Origin: Diphasiastrum complanatum
Taxonomy: Eukaryota; Streptophyta; Lycopodiopsida; Lycopodiales; Lycopodiaceae
Reading direction: 5' to 3'
Assembly: GCA_029204225.1 (NCBI GenBank)
Contig: CM055113.1
Span: 25,583,462 to 25,647,461, forward strand
Length of the DNA stretch: 64,000 bases
Shown: in pieces, positions 33,925 through 44,189 of the stretch
Layout: each line of letters begins with the position of its first letter
Numbering within the stretch: the stretch's first letter is position 1
Program-made: the position numbers and the translations under genes
Notes under the pieces: model-generated
What the model was told of the DNA's origin: nothing
Seen by the model: only the letters and a program-made list of their open reading frames with translations
Database searches by the model: none

Positions 33925-34608
33925 GTAATCAACATTTTTGGTGACGAAACCTGCTGAGGAGCTGGACAAATAACAGGAGGAGGAAGGGGTGATGATTCTT
34001 GATCTGAATCAGATTCTCCAGCATCTGACTCAGAGCTCAGGACGATCCGAGGTCTCTTGGTTGGGATAACTCCAGGAGGAAGGGAAGCAGTTGGCCTTCG
34101 AGATCCAGTCTTCTTGGGGACAAGCTGCTTCCTCTTCCTCCTAGAGGTAGTCGGCAAGTTGGTTCTATCCAGAGGCAGGTCTCTGGAGGTGTTGGCATTA
34201 TCAACATGGAGAGCATAAAAATGGTCCCGAAGTCTTCTAAGAATGATGAAATCTTTTGGCATGATGGTGACACACTTACCATGCACTACCAAAAGATAGG
34301 TATCCTCAAAAAAACTGGGACAAAAAATCTTCTGCAGTACCCTGTAAGTCCTGCATGGCCGTCATGGCAAAATGAACATCTAGCCCAAGTGACAGAGTGA
34401 CATTCCTTACAGATCGGCTGAAAGGAGCTCTAGGGATCAACAGTTCAGTTAATCTCTGGAGTTTTCTAGTCTCCCTCATCCAGACCTGCTTCCTACCACG
34501 TCTACGGCCAATATCAGGGAGAACACGGGCATGGGATGGTTGTACAGTGGTTATGGCACAGTGGTTATGGTTGTATAGTGGTTATGGTGATTTGGTCCTG
34601 GCCATCAT
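33925..34608 (-). pseudogene. Histone H3-like module, element copy 2
   Basis: The minus strand starts MMARTKS at 34608 but meets a stop almost at once, because a CCATAACCACT-like repeat has expanded in the tail. It resumes as RRRGRKQVWMRETRKLQRL, LTELLIPRAPF and SQFF, then an extra T shifts the frame, and VVHGKCVTIMPKDFIILRRL and the linker follow in the open frame 34292-33925. Copy 2 keeps CAG where copy 1 has the in-frame TAG. The acidic motif is RIVLSSESDAGESDSDQESS. Homology ends at CCAAGAG near 33925, at the copia junction. Confidence 0.75.
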
Positions 34609-34678
34609 TCTAAAAAAAAAAAAATTTAAAAAAAAAAGTCTGAACAAACGCGCATAGAGTGAAAACAAACAAATTTGC

Positions 34679-35824
34679 GATAAGAGGGCGCTTGAGATCG
34701 ATTGGGAAGCTATCTCTTCCACTTATGAAGCTGCTTTTTCTAGTGGTACAAAGTCTGAAAAGTCAAAGATTGTAGATATAGATACTTTTTTTTTATATGA
34801 GCGTTAACTTAGATGATTGTTTAGATTTTGATCCTGCTCGAAATAGGGCATCGTTTATAGGCCCTAAAACATCCACTACCCTTTCTCCTTCTGATAAATC
34901 TTTCATCACTTTGTCTACTTATATTATAGATAATAATTTTTTTTTGACAATATTCGATATATCAGATCTTTTCTATTTCACTGAAGCTGAGATTCTTTAC
35001 ATTTTGAGCAAAGAGCTTGATGAATTTTCGGATATAATTGATTTTGATGCTGATGATCTTCTCCCTTGTGTTGACAATGTACATAATGATAAGTTTTATT
35101 CAGGAAAAGATTGCTTGAAAATGGTTGTGGAGAAAATGCGCAACGAAGTAGATGATCTACCTTCTGAGGAGGAATTTCTCAGAATCCAAAGTCAACTTGG
35201 TTTTCCACAACCAATTGTCTATTCACCAACAATATTGACATCAAAAGGTGGATATAATATTGATGGAGAGACAGTAATCAGGGAAGACAAAGGTAAATGC
35301 GTAAGTTTTTGTATCTTATCATGTACTAGTAGATTTGTTATGTCAGATTATATACTAGAGCTTACTTTGTTTTTTATCATTTTAGGAAACAATTTTCCTT
35401 GATGATTTCGTAATTCGTCGAGGGGGGCAGAGATCTTCTATTGGAGAATGTTCAAGAGATCATGCACTTGGGGCACTATCTGAAGTTCTTCAAGAATAAT
35501 GAGATAAGTGTTTCCCATTCAAAGTTTCATCAACATGGTGAGACTATGATTATGGCAATCAAGGCACTGTCTCATTTTCTTGGAGGACATAATTTCAATA
35601 AGGTGCATAAAATAATTTTTGTAAAGAAAACCATTGCGGTTGAAATTTTTAGCATATGGACAGTGAATTCCATGCTCAAATCATCTCATTTTGCATTATA
35701 TACTGCTTACGTCGATCTGAGTAAGCATGAAAACTATGAGCTGTTGGATCCATACGAAAGAAGAAAATTGTTGCATGATTCTAAGTTGCAACTTTCATTG
35801 GAGAAAGTATCGGAAGCAGAGTAG
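34679..35824 (+). pseudogene. Gene 3 of the H3/Ulp1 element: unknown acidic protein
   Basis: This gene is divergent from the H3-like gene; about 70 bp separate the two starts. A short frame (RALEIDWEAISSTYEAAFSS) shifts at a T-run near 34785 into the main frame, with LDDCLDFDPARNRASFIGPK, ILYILSKELDEFSDIIDFDA and LRIQSQLGFPQPIVYSPTIL. A donor GTAAGT at 35301 and an acceptor ending 35385 join it to ETIFLDDFVIRRGGQRSSIG. A frame change near 35450-35490 then leads to HQHGETMIMAIKALSHFLGG and a basic tail ending at 35824. I do not recognise the family. The spliced, acidic N-terminal half and basic C-terminal half are what can be seen. Confidence 0.45.
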
Positions 35825-35884
35825 ATACTACTGAATTGTACTTTGTAAATATTTTTATTTAATATACAAAATTTTACTGTGTGT

Positions 35885-36690
35885 CTATTGCCTATTGGCT
35901 TGTATAGATTTGCATGCTTTTTGAAATTTTTTATAATCTGTCAATTTTGTATTATGACGAATTTGGATTCTTCTGTAAAACCATTCAAAAAGTTGCAGTA
36001 TATTGCTGTTTTTTGTGCTAGTCCCGCCATGTTGTGTACTTTTATGAAATGTCACTCTTGCTTGCCAATGAGATTTTTCCATTCCTTGCGATGACCATAT
36101 GCTAAGACTTCCACTATTTCTTGCAAAGAATGTCGAATGATGTTGTAGTATGTGCTGCATGTCATGAAAACATAATCTAAATCAGTACCAAAAGTATCTA
36201 ATTTAATTGCACATATTTGTCTATCGTAGTGTAACATTGAAATCTTACCATATAATGTGTTATATGATAAACACCCCATGCACTTTGAACTACATCCAAA
36301 AATTCACTGGTTGTTTTCTGTATCATTTGTACATCAGTATTTGAAAATTTATTTTTTCTCAAATATTTCACCATGTTGTCTAATTTTTTTTAAACTTCTA
36401 CTTTGTGTATACGAGTAGGACTAATGCTTTTTCTTTTGATTAGATCTTTTAATTTAATCAGATCCCTGGTTTGATCACATAAAAGAATCAACGAAGGATA
36501 CATAAAGATATACAGAGATAGATAGAACTGTAAGTTTTTGACATAGCGATCAATAGTAGCTAGTCGCATTACTCGTGAGAGAGAACATCTCTCTTGTGCC
36601 AACGTGCTGATCTGGAAAACAGATAGTGCTCAAGAAAATGTTGTATATTCGGTTCTTATAATAGAAGCAATTTTTGCAATACTCTCTTCT
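35885..36690 (-). pseudogene. Gene 4 of the H3/Ulp1 element: unknown, spliced
   Basis: This gene is convergent with gene 3; the stops are 60 bp apart. Minus-strand coding-like segments are AQERCSLSRVMRLATIDRYV with LILLCDQTRDLIKLKDLIKR (36602-36395), then KKLDNMVKYLRKNKFSNTDV with EFLDVVQSAWGVYHITHYM ending at a GTAAGA donor near 36245. After an acceptor near 36158 comes HILQHHSTFFARNSGSLSIW, EKSHWQARVTFHKSTQHGG and SNILQLFEWFYRRIQIRHN, with the stop at 35885. The last exon has the feel of a transposase C-terminus (E..H, TQHGG, L..FEWFYRRI), but I cannot assign a superfamily. One frameshift, at an A-run near 36390, is evident. Confidence 0.4.
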
Positions 36691-36947
36691 GTAATGTGTA
36701 AATGTTTGAATGCATGTTAGTAGTAGCTATCTTTCTGTTGTTGTTTTACTCAACATTATCTACTGTGTACAAGTTTAATTTTTACAATAGATCTGCAGTA
36801 GCGATCTGAGGCCTGGAAGAGAATCAGACCGCAGTTAGTAGCAATAGCTACTCCTGTCAAGTCGGCTCTATTCGGCCTTCATCCTTTGGGAATTTCTTTA
36901 TTAGTGCTATCAAAGCGTTCTGACGTTGATAAAAAAATTTTTATCAG

Positions 36948-36960
36948 TGGTATCAGAGCG
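36948..36960 (+). other. Primer-binding site of a plus-strand copia remnant
   Basis: TGGTATCAGAGCG follows TTTTTATCAG, the expected LTR end. A second, degenerate PBS-like phrase (GCTATCAAAGCG) lies 43 bp upstream. No gag follows. Confidence 0.65.
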
Positions 36961-37204
36961 TCTTGACATTTTCGAGATTCCATCAAGTTGGTCGAGGCAC
37001 TAGTAGTGCACTATGACACCTTAGTGGACACCTCAGCAGTCTATCTGGGCCATGTCATCTAGTTTCCCAATGGTAGACTCATACAAATCCACCATCATGA
37101 GTTTAGGCGTACAACCATGAAATATGACCTTATGCACATTAAGGCCCCAATTCCCTTATAGTCACAATCAACTACCCGAGACCAGTCGTGGGCATGACAT
37201 TCTT

Positions 37205-37822
37205 CCTCTCTTATTCAAGTTTTGTCCTCAGAACTTAAAACTGGGAAGTTTCTTCTTAAGCTCCCTTCTTGTTCCTAGGAATCATCACCGTCTATGTGTC
37301 CCTTCCATCGAACCAGATGCTCGATAGCTATACGATTTCTCAATCGTTTAGTTCTTGTACCCAAGATCTTTTCGGGTTCAAGTCAAGACACACCCGATGA
37401 TTCATCCAACAGATCCAATTGGTCTCCAGAACCAAGATGCTCACCTTCATGTAGACTCTTCTTGAGTCGGCTTACGTGAAAAATTGGGTGCACTTGAGTT
37501 CCTTCCGGGAGGATATGATCTTTTTCAAGATCTGATACGGTCCTCTATACCTAGGGGACAATTTATAATGCTTGTCGGTACTCATTACACTAGAATCCTT
37601 CGAGATTCTCAAATACACCCAATCCCCCACTTGAAAGTCTCGTAGTGATCTTTTCATATTTGCATAATGTCGGTCCAGCCTATCTTGGGCACACTGGACA
37701 TTTTCATGTGCAATGCGTAGCATTTTGTGCATATCATATAGGAAATCTGCTACCTTTTGAAACTTGATCGTCAGAGTCTCTACTGCAATGGGTGACCTAG
37801 GCTCAAAACCATACATAAGCAT
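37205..37822 (-). pseudogene. Chromovirus integrase C-terminus with chromodomain
   Basis: The minus strand has the integrase C-terminal blocks RLDRHYANMKRSLRDFQVGD and LSPRYRGPYQILKKI. A frame change then leads to HPIFHVSRLKKSL and a chromodomain-like segment (PEKILGTRTKRLRNR, EHLVRWKGH, FPVLSSEDKT). The aromatic Trp expected in its DDSWE block is a TAG stop. The chromodomain is used by Ty3/gypsy chromoviruses to guide insertion to marked chromatin. The purine-rich tract and TGTCATGCCC at about 37199 look like the polypurine tract and the start of the 3' LTR. Confidence 0.75.
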
Positions 37823-38093
37823 AAACGGGCTATAACCGGTAGCCGAATGCTTACTATTATTATAGGAAAGCTCGATTCAATGGAAGATACTTCTCCCAAT
37901 CAGATTGTCATTGGAAAACATATGCTCATAGCATTTGTTCCATCGCCTAATTTGTTCTTTCCATCTGTCCATCCATCTTAGGATGATCAAACGAACTTAA
38001 GCTCAAAGTCGTCTCTAGTTTAGCAAACATGGCCGACCAAAAGTGACCTGTGAACTTCGGATCGCGATCACGATCGCTCACAATATCACTCAA

Positions 38094-38765
38094 TTATCCA
38101 TAAAGTGTAAATAGATGCTCTACAAATGTCTGAGCTAAATCAAAAGCCTTCACGGTGGTCTTTACTAGAATAAATGTAGCCAATTTGGTAAGACGGTCGA
38201 CCACAAGCCAAATTACATCATGCTGTTTATTTGTCCACGGTAACCCAACCACGAAATCCATGGAAATACTATCCCATCTCTTATCGGGGATATCCAGTGA
38301 ATGCAACAATCCACCAGCCTTAAGGCGTTCAACCTTATTCAACTGGCATTGATCACACTTGACCACATAAGATTCTACAAAGGGCTTGAGTTTTGGCCAA
38401 TAAAAGTCCTTTCGTACCAAATCTAATGTACGATGTATGTCGGGATGTCCTACGCATAGTGAGTCATGACATTCATAAAGAATTTTATTTTTAACAACAT
38501 CCACATCAGGCATACAAACCTTCCTTTTCGTGAACAAAAGTCCATTACAGATAGAGAAGTCATCAGCACCCTTTTTATTATCCCCCCCAGATTGATCACC
38601 ATGAACATCAGTCTCGCTTGATGAAACTGTCAGAGCCCTATTCCAGATTGGTCTAAAATGTGGGTCTTTCTCATACAGACCTCTCAGAGAGAGATAAAAT
38701 CCTGTATTGATCTCAATGAAGGAAAGTTCGCTTACTTCACAAATTTCACTAAGTGCATCAACCAC
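38094..38765 (-). pseudogene. Ty3/gypsy (chromovirus) integrase N-terminus and core
   Basis: This open frame of 223 codons has an HHCC zinc finger (H..H...C..C: ECHDSLCVGHPDIHRTLDLV ... VKCDQCQLNK). The core start follows (RWDSISMDFVVGLPWT, VVDRLTKLATFI) with the first catalytic Asp in SMDF. The frame ends before the second and third acidic residues, where a break separates it from the C-terminal part at 37822. Confidence 0.9.
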
Positions 38766-39001
38766 CTGATTATAGGTGCCTTTGATATATCACACTTATT
38801 ATCATACAGGTAATGTCTCCATGATTTCAATGCATGGATCACCACAAACAGTTCTTTTTCTTGCGTGGTATATTTGACCTGCGCATGGATTAGTTTTTTG
38901 CTTTCAAAGGCAACGGGTTGGCCCTCTTGTAAGAGAACAACTCTAATAGCCGTATCACTCATGTCAATGTTAGTGACGACAAATCTGGATCTGCTATCCT
39001 C
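38766..39001 (-). pseudogene. Chromovirus RNase H fragment
   Basis: The segments MSDTAIRVVLLQEGQPVAFE, SKKLIHAQVKYTTQEKELFV and VIHALKSWRHYL are the gypsy RNase H_3 blocks. The upstream edge is cut by the solo LTR at 39007-39734, and the frame overlaps the integrase frame at its end. Confidence 0.85.
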
Positions 39002-39006
39002 AAGAC

Positions 39007-39734
39007 TGTTGGAGGGTTTGTGGATCCCAAGGCAATCCTAACCCTAGTTAATAAGTGAGAGGGATTTGGCACCCTGCGTGTGTAAGTCCAACCCAATGAT
39101 CACATAGAGATTTGATTAATTAGAAAGTTAATAAAAGGACTTTAGGTCTTTTTGCGAGACTTTTAATGTCGCAGGGCCTAAATGTCAAGTTAGTGAATAA
39201 AGTTGGGTTCGTTCCAATTTAGATAGTTCCCACTGTTTTTTAAATTTGAATAGTTAGGGAGTCAAAAATGGACCAATAGGATTCAGAGGCCAGGGTCCTC
39301 CTCTCTACTATAAAAAGGGACCAACTCGAGTCTTCATCTCAATAAAGCAGATTGGTTCTCTTGTGAAATGGATTTATGAATGTCCTTGCTCTCTATCACT
39401 TTTCTTTCATCTCTCATGCTTTTATTGTGTTTTGCTAATTGTTGAATTTGATTGTTATTGGGATTGCATGTTTTTATACTTTTTATGAGAGAGAAAGGGA
39501 GAGAGAGAAAGTGTAAGTTATCTTCATTGTGGATCTAGTGTTAATGGATGTAGTGTTAATGCTTAGGGTTAGTGGATGGTAGAGTTAGATGTGAGTCTTC
39601 CATTCATGCTGAAATCTGAACTATGCTATCGCTCTCATGGAAACGAATCTACGCGTGACAACTAAATTCATCTCCTCGATGCTAGATTGATTAGATCTTG
39701 GGTTGAGGATAGGCAAGGAAAGAAACCCACTACA
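39007..39734 (+). mobile_element. Solo LTR with target-site duplication AAGAC, inserted in the chromovirus
   Basis: The 728-bp insert begins TGTTGGAGGGTTTG and ends CCCACTACA (TG...CA). It is flanked by AAGAC at 39002-39006 and 39735-39739. Removing it would rejoin the RT/RNase H coding sequence. A TATA box (CTACTATAAAAAGG, about 39305) and AATAAA (about 39341) place it on the plus strand, opposite to its host element. A solo LTR is the usual product of recombination between the two LTRs of a full element. Confidence 0.9.
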
Positions 39735-40570
39735 AAGACTAGAGTTGAGACAATTAGAAGCTTGAGTTTTCGAAAACTCTCATCTAACTTCTCATTCCAC
39801 CTTATAGGAGGACTTGGCCTACCTTTGCAGCTTTTCACTCCTTTCAACATATTGTTGAGAGGCATAGAAATCTTTGAGTACTCCTCTACAAATCTACAAA
39901 AAAACGTAGTGAAACCTAAAAATGACTTAAGTTCACAAACCGTTTGAGGAACTGACCATTCCACTACCGTCTTCACATTTTCCTCATCAATCTTGATCCC
40001 GACAGAGGTGATCTTATGACCAAGGTAAAGTTCTTTTTTAATTTGCACTTTGATTCCTTTGCATAAAGCTTCTCTTGACTTCAGGTACCTAATACAGTAC
40101 AGAGATGCTTAGCATGCTCTTTGAGTGTTCTACTATAGATCAAAATATCGTCCATAAACACTACCACAAACTACAAAATAAATCGTTCATTTGTTGGAAA
40201 GTTGTCGGAGCATTGGTTAAACCAAAGGGCAAAACTAAAAACTCGTAGTGGCCAAACCTGGTCTTAAAACTGGTCTTAGATACATCTATGGATGTATTCT
40301 GATCTGATGATATCTCGTACGTAGATCAATTTTCATGAAGTATTTAGTTCCATTTAACCGATCTATGAGATCATCCATCTTGGGCAACAGGTATTTATTT
40401 TTTTATAGTAAAGACCCTTGTAATCTACACATAATCGAAAACCCCCCATCTTTCTTACTCTTAAGAAGGATAGGTGCTCCCCATGGAGACTTACTTGGTC
40501 TGATGTGCCCCATCTTAAGATATTCCTCGATTTGCCTAGCCACTTCATCCTCTTCCTTTTGACTAAACCT
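39735..40570 (-). pseudogene. Chromovirus reverse transcriptase
   Basis: Minus-strand order: WGAPILLKSKKDGGF-like sequence at about 40500 followed by LCVDYKGL, a damaged middle, the catalytic [13 protein letters not shown] block at about 40175-40135, and then YLGHKITSVGIKIDEENVKT and ELKSFLGFTTFFCRFVEEYS of the thumb/connection. Frameshifts break the frame at least twice. The end is interrupted by the solo LTR. Confidence 0.85.
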
Positions 40571-40619
40571 ATAAGGTTGTCTGAAGATAGGACGACTATC
40601 GGGTGTCTTTTTCTATGAC

Positions 40620-41212
40620 CTCCTTTGGATGATAGATCACATATATCCTTGGTTACCAGTCTTTTCCTCTTGTTGCTCCGGACCATTCTGTTGAGCACAT
40701 CCATGTCTTTAACAAGAGACAAATATGAGATACACATGGACTGAAATGCAGTTTTTATCTCATCATTACTAGTTGCATAATGATGCAAAGAAGATTTCAA
40801 CCTTGTGATCTCTTTCTTGAGCATCTCATTTTCATCCAACCAAGTTTTCAACTTTGTAGATTTTTCTTCGCACTCCCTTGATATTTTTCTTGATTTCTCT
40901 TCCAAATAATGTATCCTTTGCATTGAATGTGCATTCCCATAGAGCATCAAAATCTCACAGTAACCCAAAAGGCCATTTTTGCCATGACACATAGATTATT
41001 AACTGACTTACCGAATGAAAATCTAGATGTTGCAATGAACATGGATCAATAGGATACAATGTTCCCGATGACCACAAATCTACATGTTTTAGCTTTTCCT
41101 CCTTGTATCGGACCATATCAGACGTTGACAATTTGGGTTGCTTTGAATTTCTCGTCCTGAGCGGTGCATATTCTGGTGACAGATCCACATGAAGATGATA
41201 AAGCTTTGTCAT
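40620..41212 (-). other. Coiled-coil ORF of unknown origin next to the chromovirus RT
   Basis: The minus strand has LEEKSRKISRECEEKSTKLK and ENEMLKKEITRLKSSL (heptad-like), then VKDMDVLNRMVRSNKRKRLV. It is fused in frame to RT sequence at about 40600. Upstream, 41212-40990 holds another coding-like piece (LRTRNSKQPKLSTSDMVRYK). It does not look like gypsy gag or protease. It may be a captured host gene fragment. Confidence 0.35.
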
Positions 41213-41568
41213 CAGTATAGTAGTATAGTAACAAACAACACAATGACAATAACAAAGCTGGAATGGCGCTAACCCTGCTGGAGATAGAGATGGCGCTAAA
41301 CACTTGTTTGACCCTAGAGATAGAGATGGCGTAGACTTTGTTTCAGAGATGTCACTCCTAATTCAAATGCAGCGGAAGTTGGAGCGATCAGTGGTTGAGG
41401 ATTGGAAGCACATCATTCACCAACAAATTACTAAAAAGAAGAATTCATTACAAATGCACAAATAAACGAAACAATAGTGTAGACAGAATTTGCACTCTGA
41501 TTGATTGAACAAAAATTTGCACTCTATACTTCATACAATTCATCCACAAACAGTTTTATATATGGACA

Positions 41569-41583
41569 TGTGTGTGTGTGTGT

Positions 41584-41635
<52 letters not shown>
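41569..41635. repeat. (TG)n(CA)n microsatellite
   Basis: A short GTGTGTGTGTG run followed by about 24 CA units, ending before CCCTCACCCC. Frames across it are repetitive only. Confidence 0.95.
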
Positions 41636-42039
41636 CCCTCACCCCATCCCCCTCCTTTTTTTTCACCTGTGCTTTTTTTGGCCCATGGATAAAAGCTTGT
41701 GGATAATGATTTAGGAGTTAAAGCTAGTGAGTTTGGGCTTGTGGTTAAACATTCCTGAAAACGAGCCAAGATAGAAATTTGAAGGATTGAAAAAAAAAAA
41801 AAGCAGTTTAAGGTAGTCAAGAAAAAAAATTTGGTTCATGGTTTATGGGTAAAACTTTGGTAATTTAAAATAATAAGAAAGCCATGTAATAAAGATTATT
41901 GGCTAAAGTTTAAAGCACATTGAAGTGTGTGAAGAAAATAAAACCTTAACTTCAAGCTTCAAATATTTGAATTTAGAGGAAGATATTTGAAATTAGTGGG
42001 TGGGAGGGAGGGTGGAGAATCTTTTTGGGGCCCACCCCT

Positions 42040-42197
42040 CAATGCACATAATGTGCAAATGTATGGGGATATGCACTTTCCCCATACATGCATCCTCCTC
42101 CCTTCACTTTTTGGTTAGAAAAGGTGTATGCATGGGTGGGGGAGAGGAGGATGCATGTGCGTCCATACACATGCGCACCACATGTGCACAAATAGTT

Positions 42198-42233
<36 letters not shown>
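42040..42233. repeat. Nested short inverted repeats and a (CA)n run
   Basis: ATGTATGGGGA at about 42059 pairs with TCCCCATACAT at about 42079. Further out, GCATCCTCCTCCC pairs imperfectly with GGGGGAGAGGAGGATGC. A 34-bp CA run follows at about 42200-42233. Confidence 0.6.
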
Positions 42234-42239
<6 letters not shown>

Positions 42240-42329
42240 TTGTTTATGCTTTCTCTCTCTAATCATTCTCTCACTAACTTTGGATTTCTTATACGGCCCT
42301 TTTTGACTTGAGATTTCCCCTAATGTTAT

Positions 42330-42770
42330 TGCTACACTGAGGGAGATGCATTGGAAGGTTGTGAAGCGGATTCTTCACTATGTTAGAGGTACAACTACTT
42401 ATGGTTTGTTGGATGATGGGCAATATGCTTTGCCAGTATTATGAGATATGTTGGTTTAGATTGGGCAGGTTGTATTTTTTACAGAGGATCCACCACAAGT
42501 TATATTTCCAACTTTGGTGCATTTTCTTGGTCACGTAAGAAACAGGAAACAGTTCCACCACAAAGCACTATGCTCAGCCACCAAGGAGGCAAACTAGTTG
42601 AGGATAATGTTGGAAGATATTGCATTTTGCAATGTAAGCCCACCATGATCATGTGTAATAGTCATAACACCATTCAACTAGCTAAAAATCTTATATTTCA
42701 TACATGTATGAAGCACATAGAAATTAAGTATCATTTCATTAGAGAAAAGTTGCTCTCTAAGGGATAGCAA
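42330..42770 (+). pseudogene. Ty1/copia RNase H fragment
   Basis: LREMHWKVVKRILHYVRGTT is the copia block at the RT/RNase H boundary. After a frame change comes VGLDWAGC, and the end reads CNSHNTIQLAKNLIFHTCMK and HIEIKYHFIREKL, the last copia RNase H block before the polypurine tract. The usual S..A catalytic environment is degraded. Confidence 0.8.
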
Positions 42771-43149
42771 GGAAGTGTGTTTCTATTCTACCTTACTTAT
42801 CTTACTTCATGTTTGGGCAATTTCATGTTACTGTGTAAAAATTGCCAAGTTTTGGTGAAACTAGATTTATTGCTCTACATCCTCAGGATCTTCAAGATGG
42901 ACAAGTATTCTTTGCTAGACTTTAGATGGAAATGAATTAGAAAAAGCATCATTATGGCATGTATTCACTCATAGGTTTCAAATGTTTGAAGAACTCTTAT
43001 GGCAAGATGGCAATGGAGGCTCATTAATGGGAATTCATGTTGCAATAATCTCAAATCAAGAGCAATATGGAGAAAGCAAGCAAACACTCATTCACATTTG
43101 GTTCACCATGAAGGCTTCCTACTCTTCGTCGTCTGTGACATTCTGCTTC

Positions 43150-43990
43150 GTGTTGACTACATGGGCTTGCTGATTTGGCTGTTTCTTCTTATCGTTGTTG
43201 AACTTGAAGATTCGACAGTCCTAGATTTTGTGGTTTGCCCTCTTGCAGTACTTGTAGAATAATCTCTTCTTGCTCTGAGCAGGTTGTTTATTCTGGATTT
43301 TCTATGACTGCTTCTGATTGTTGTCGAATTATCAGACAACTTTTTTCTTCTGTTCCTTCTTTGTGTTCTTCTTTAGAATAATGTTTGTTAGCCGGGAGGA
43401 CGAGGATGCTCCATTTCTTCTTGACTCCTCCTGAAGAAGCATAATTATGACTCTGGACAATGTTATATTTGTGTGTGTGGTAATCATCATCACCCAGTTT
43501 TCATATGAGGACGACAAACTTGACAGCAAGGTCATTACAACATCCGAGGTTTCGATCACTGAACCTTTTGCCACCATCTGCTCCATCAAACTCTTAAATT
43601 GATTAATGTGATTTTGAACAGAATCACCTTCTAACATTCAGAGAGAGAAGTCTTAGAACTTTCTCTTCAGATGCAGCTTCGAAGTGACATCTCTCACTTT
43701 GTCACAGTGTAATCAATATATCCCAAGCTTCTTTCGAGGATGTGACTTGTTTGATATGGCCAGTCTGTGTGTCAGAGTTGTTAAGGGTGATCAAGACAAA
43801 AGCCTTGCCATCCATGAGCTTCCACTTGGAAATGTCTTGCTCATCGACACTAGGAATTAGTTCGGTTCCATCGACTATTTACCAAAGTTCTTTGGCCATC
43901 AGTACTACTCTCATCTTGAATTTCCACAAGTGGTAATTCAAACCATCAAGTTTGTCTACCATTAGAGCAGACTGTGATTGCAAATCCATC
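43150..43990 (-). pseudogene. Ty1/copia gag fragment (third lineage)
   Basis: The minus strand from about 43990 reads KLDGLNYHLWKFKMRVVLMA. It continues with stops to SSKEAWDIL, then the open frame 43637-43332 (VQNHINQFKSLMEQMVAKGS, LSSSYENWVMM, LLQEESRRN), and a degraded knuckle region follows. The sequence differs from the MATSGG/MASMGF gags elsewhere in the window. Confidence 0.75.
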
Positions 43991-44189
43991 TGCAATTTTA
44001 GGATGAGTGTATGCAGATAGTGTGTCACAAGTGTGGGAATGCCCTAATGTGTGAAATTGATCTCCTAAGCAATGCTTTTGAAATTAGATTGACTATGGAT
44101 TGAAATCCAAGATCAATGTCAAATTTTTAGGCAAAGAGACAAATCTACATGCATACATTCATTCATGAAGATGGTTGCACCATGATGAA

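Noticed and set aside
36948-37200. Complete copia element starting at the PBS at 36948
   Set aside because: No gag follows; the sequence soon enters the 3' side of the oppositely oriented chromovirus.
40335-40562. Plus-strand ORF near the chromovirus RT
   Set aside because: It is antisense of the RT palm region on the minus strand.
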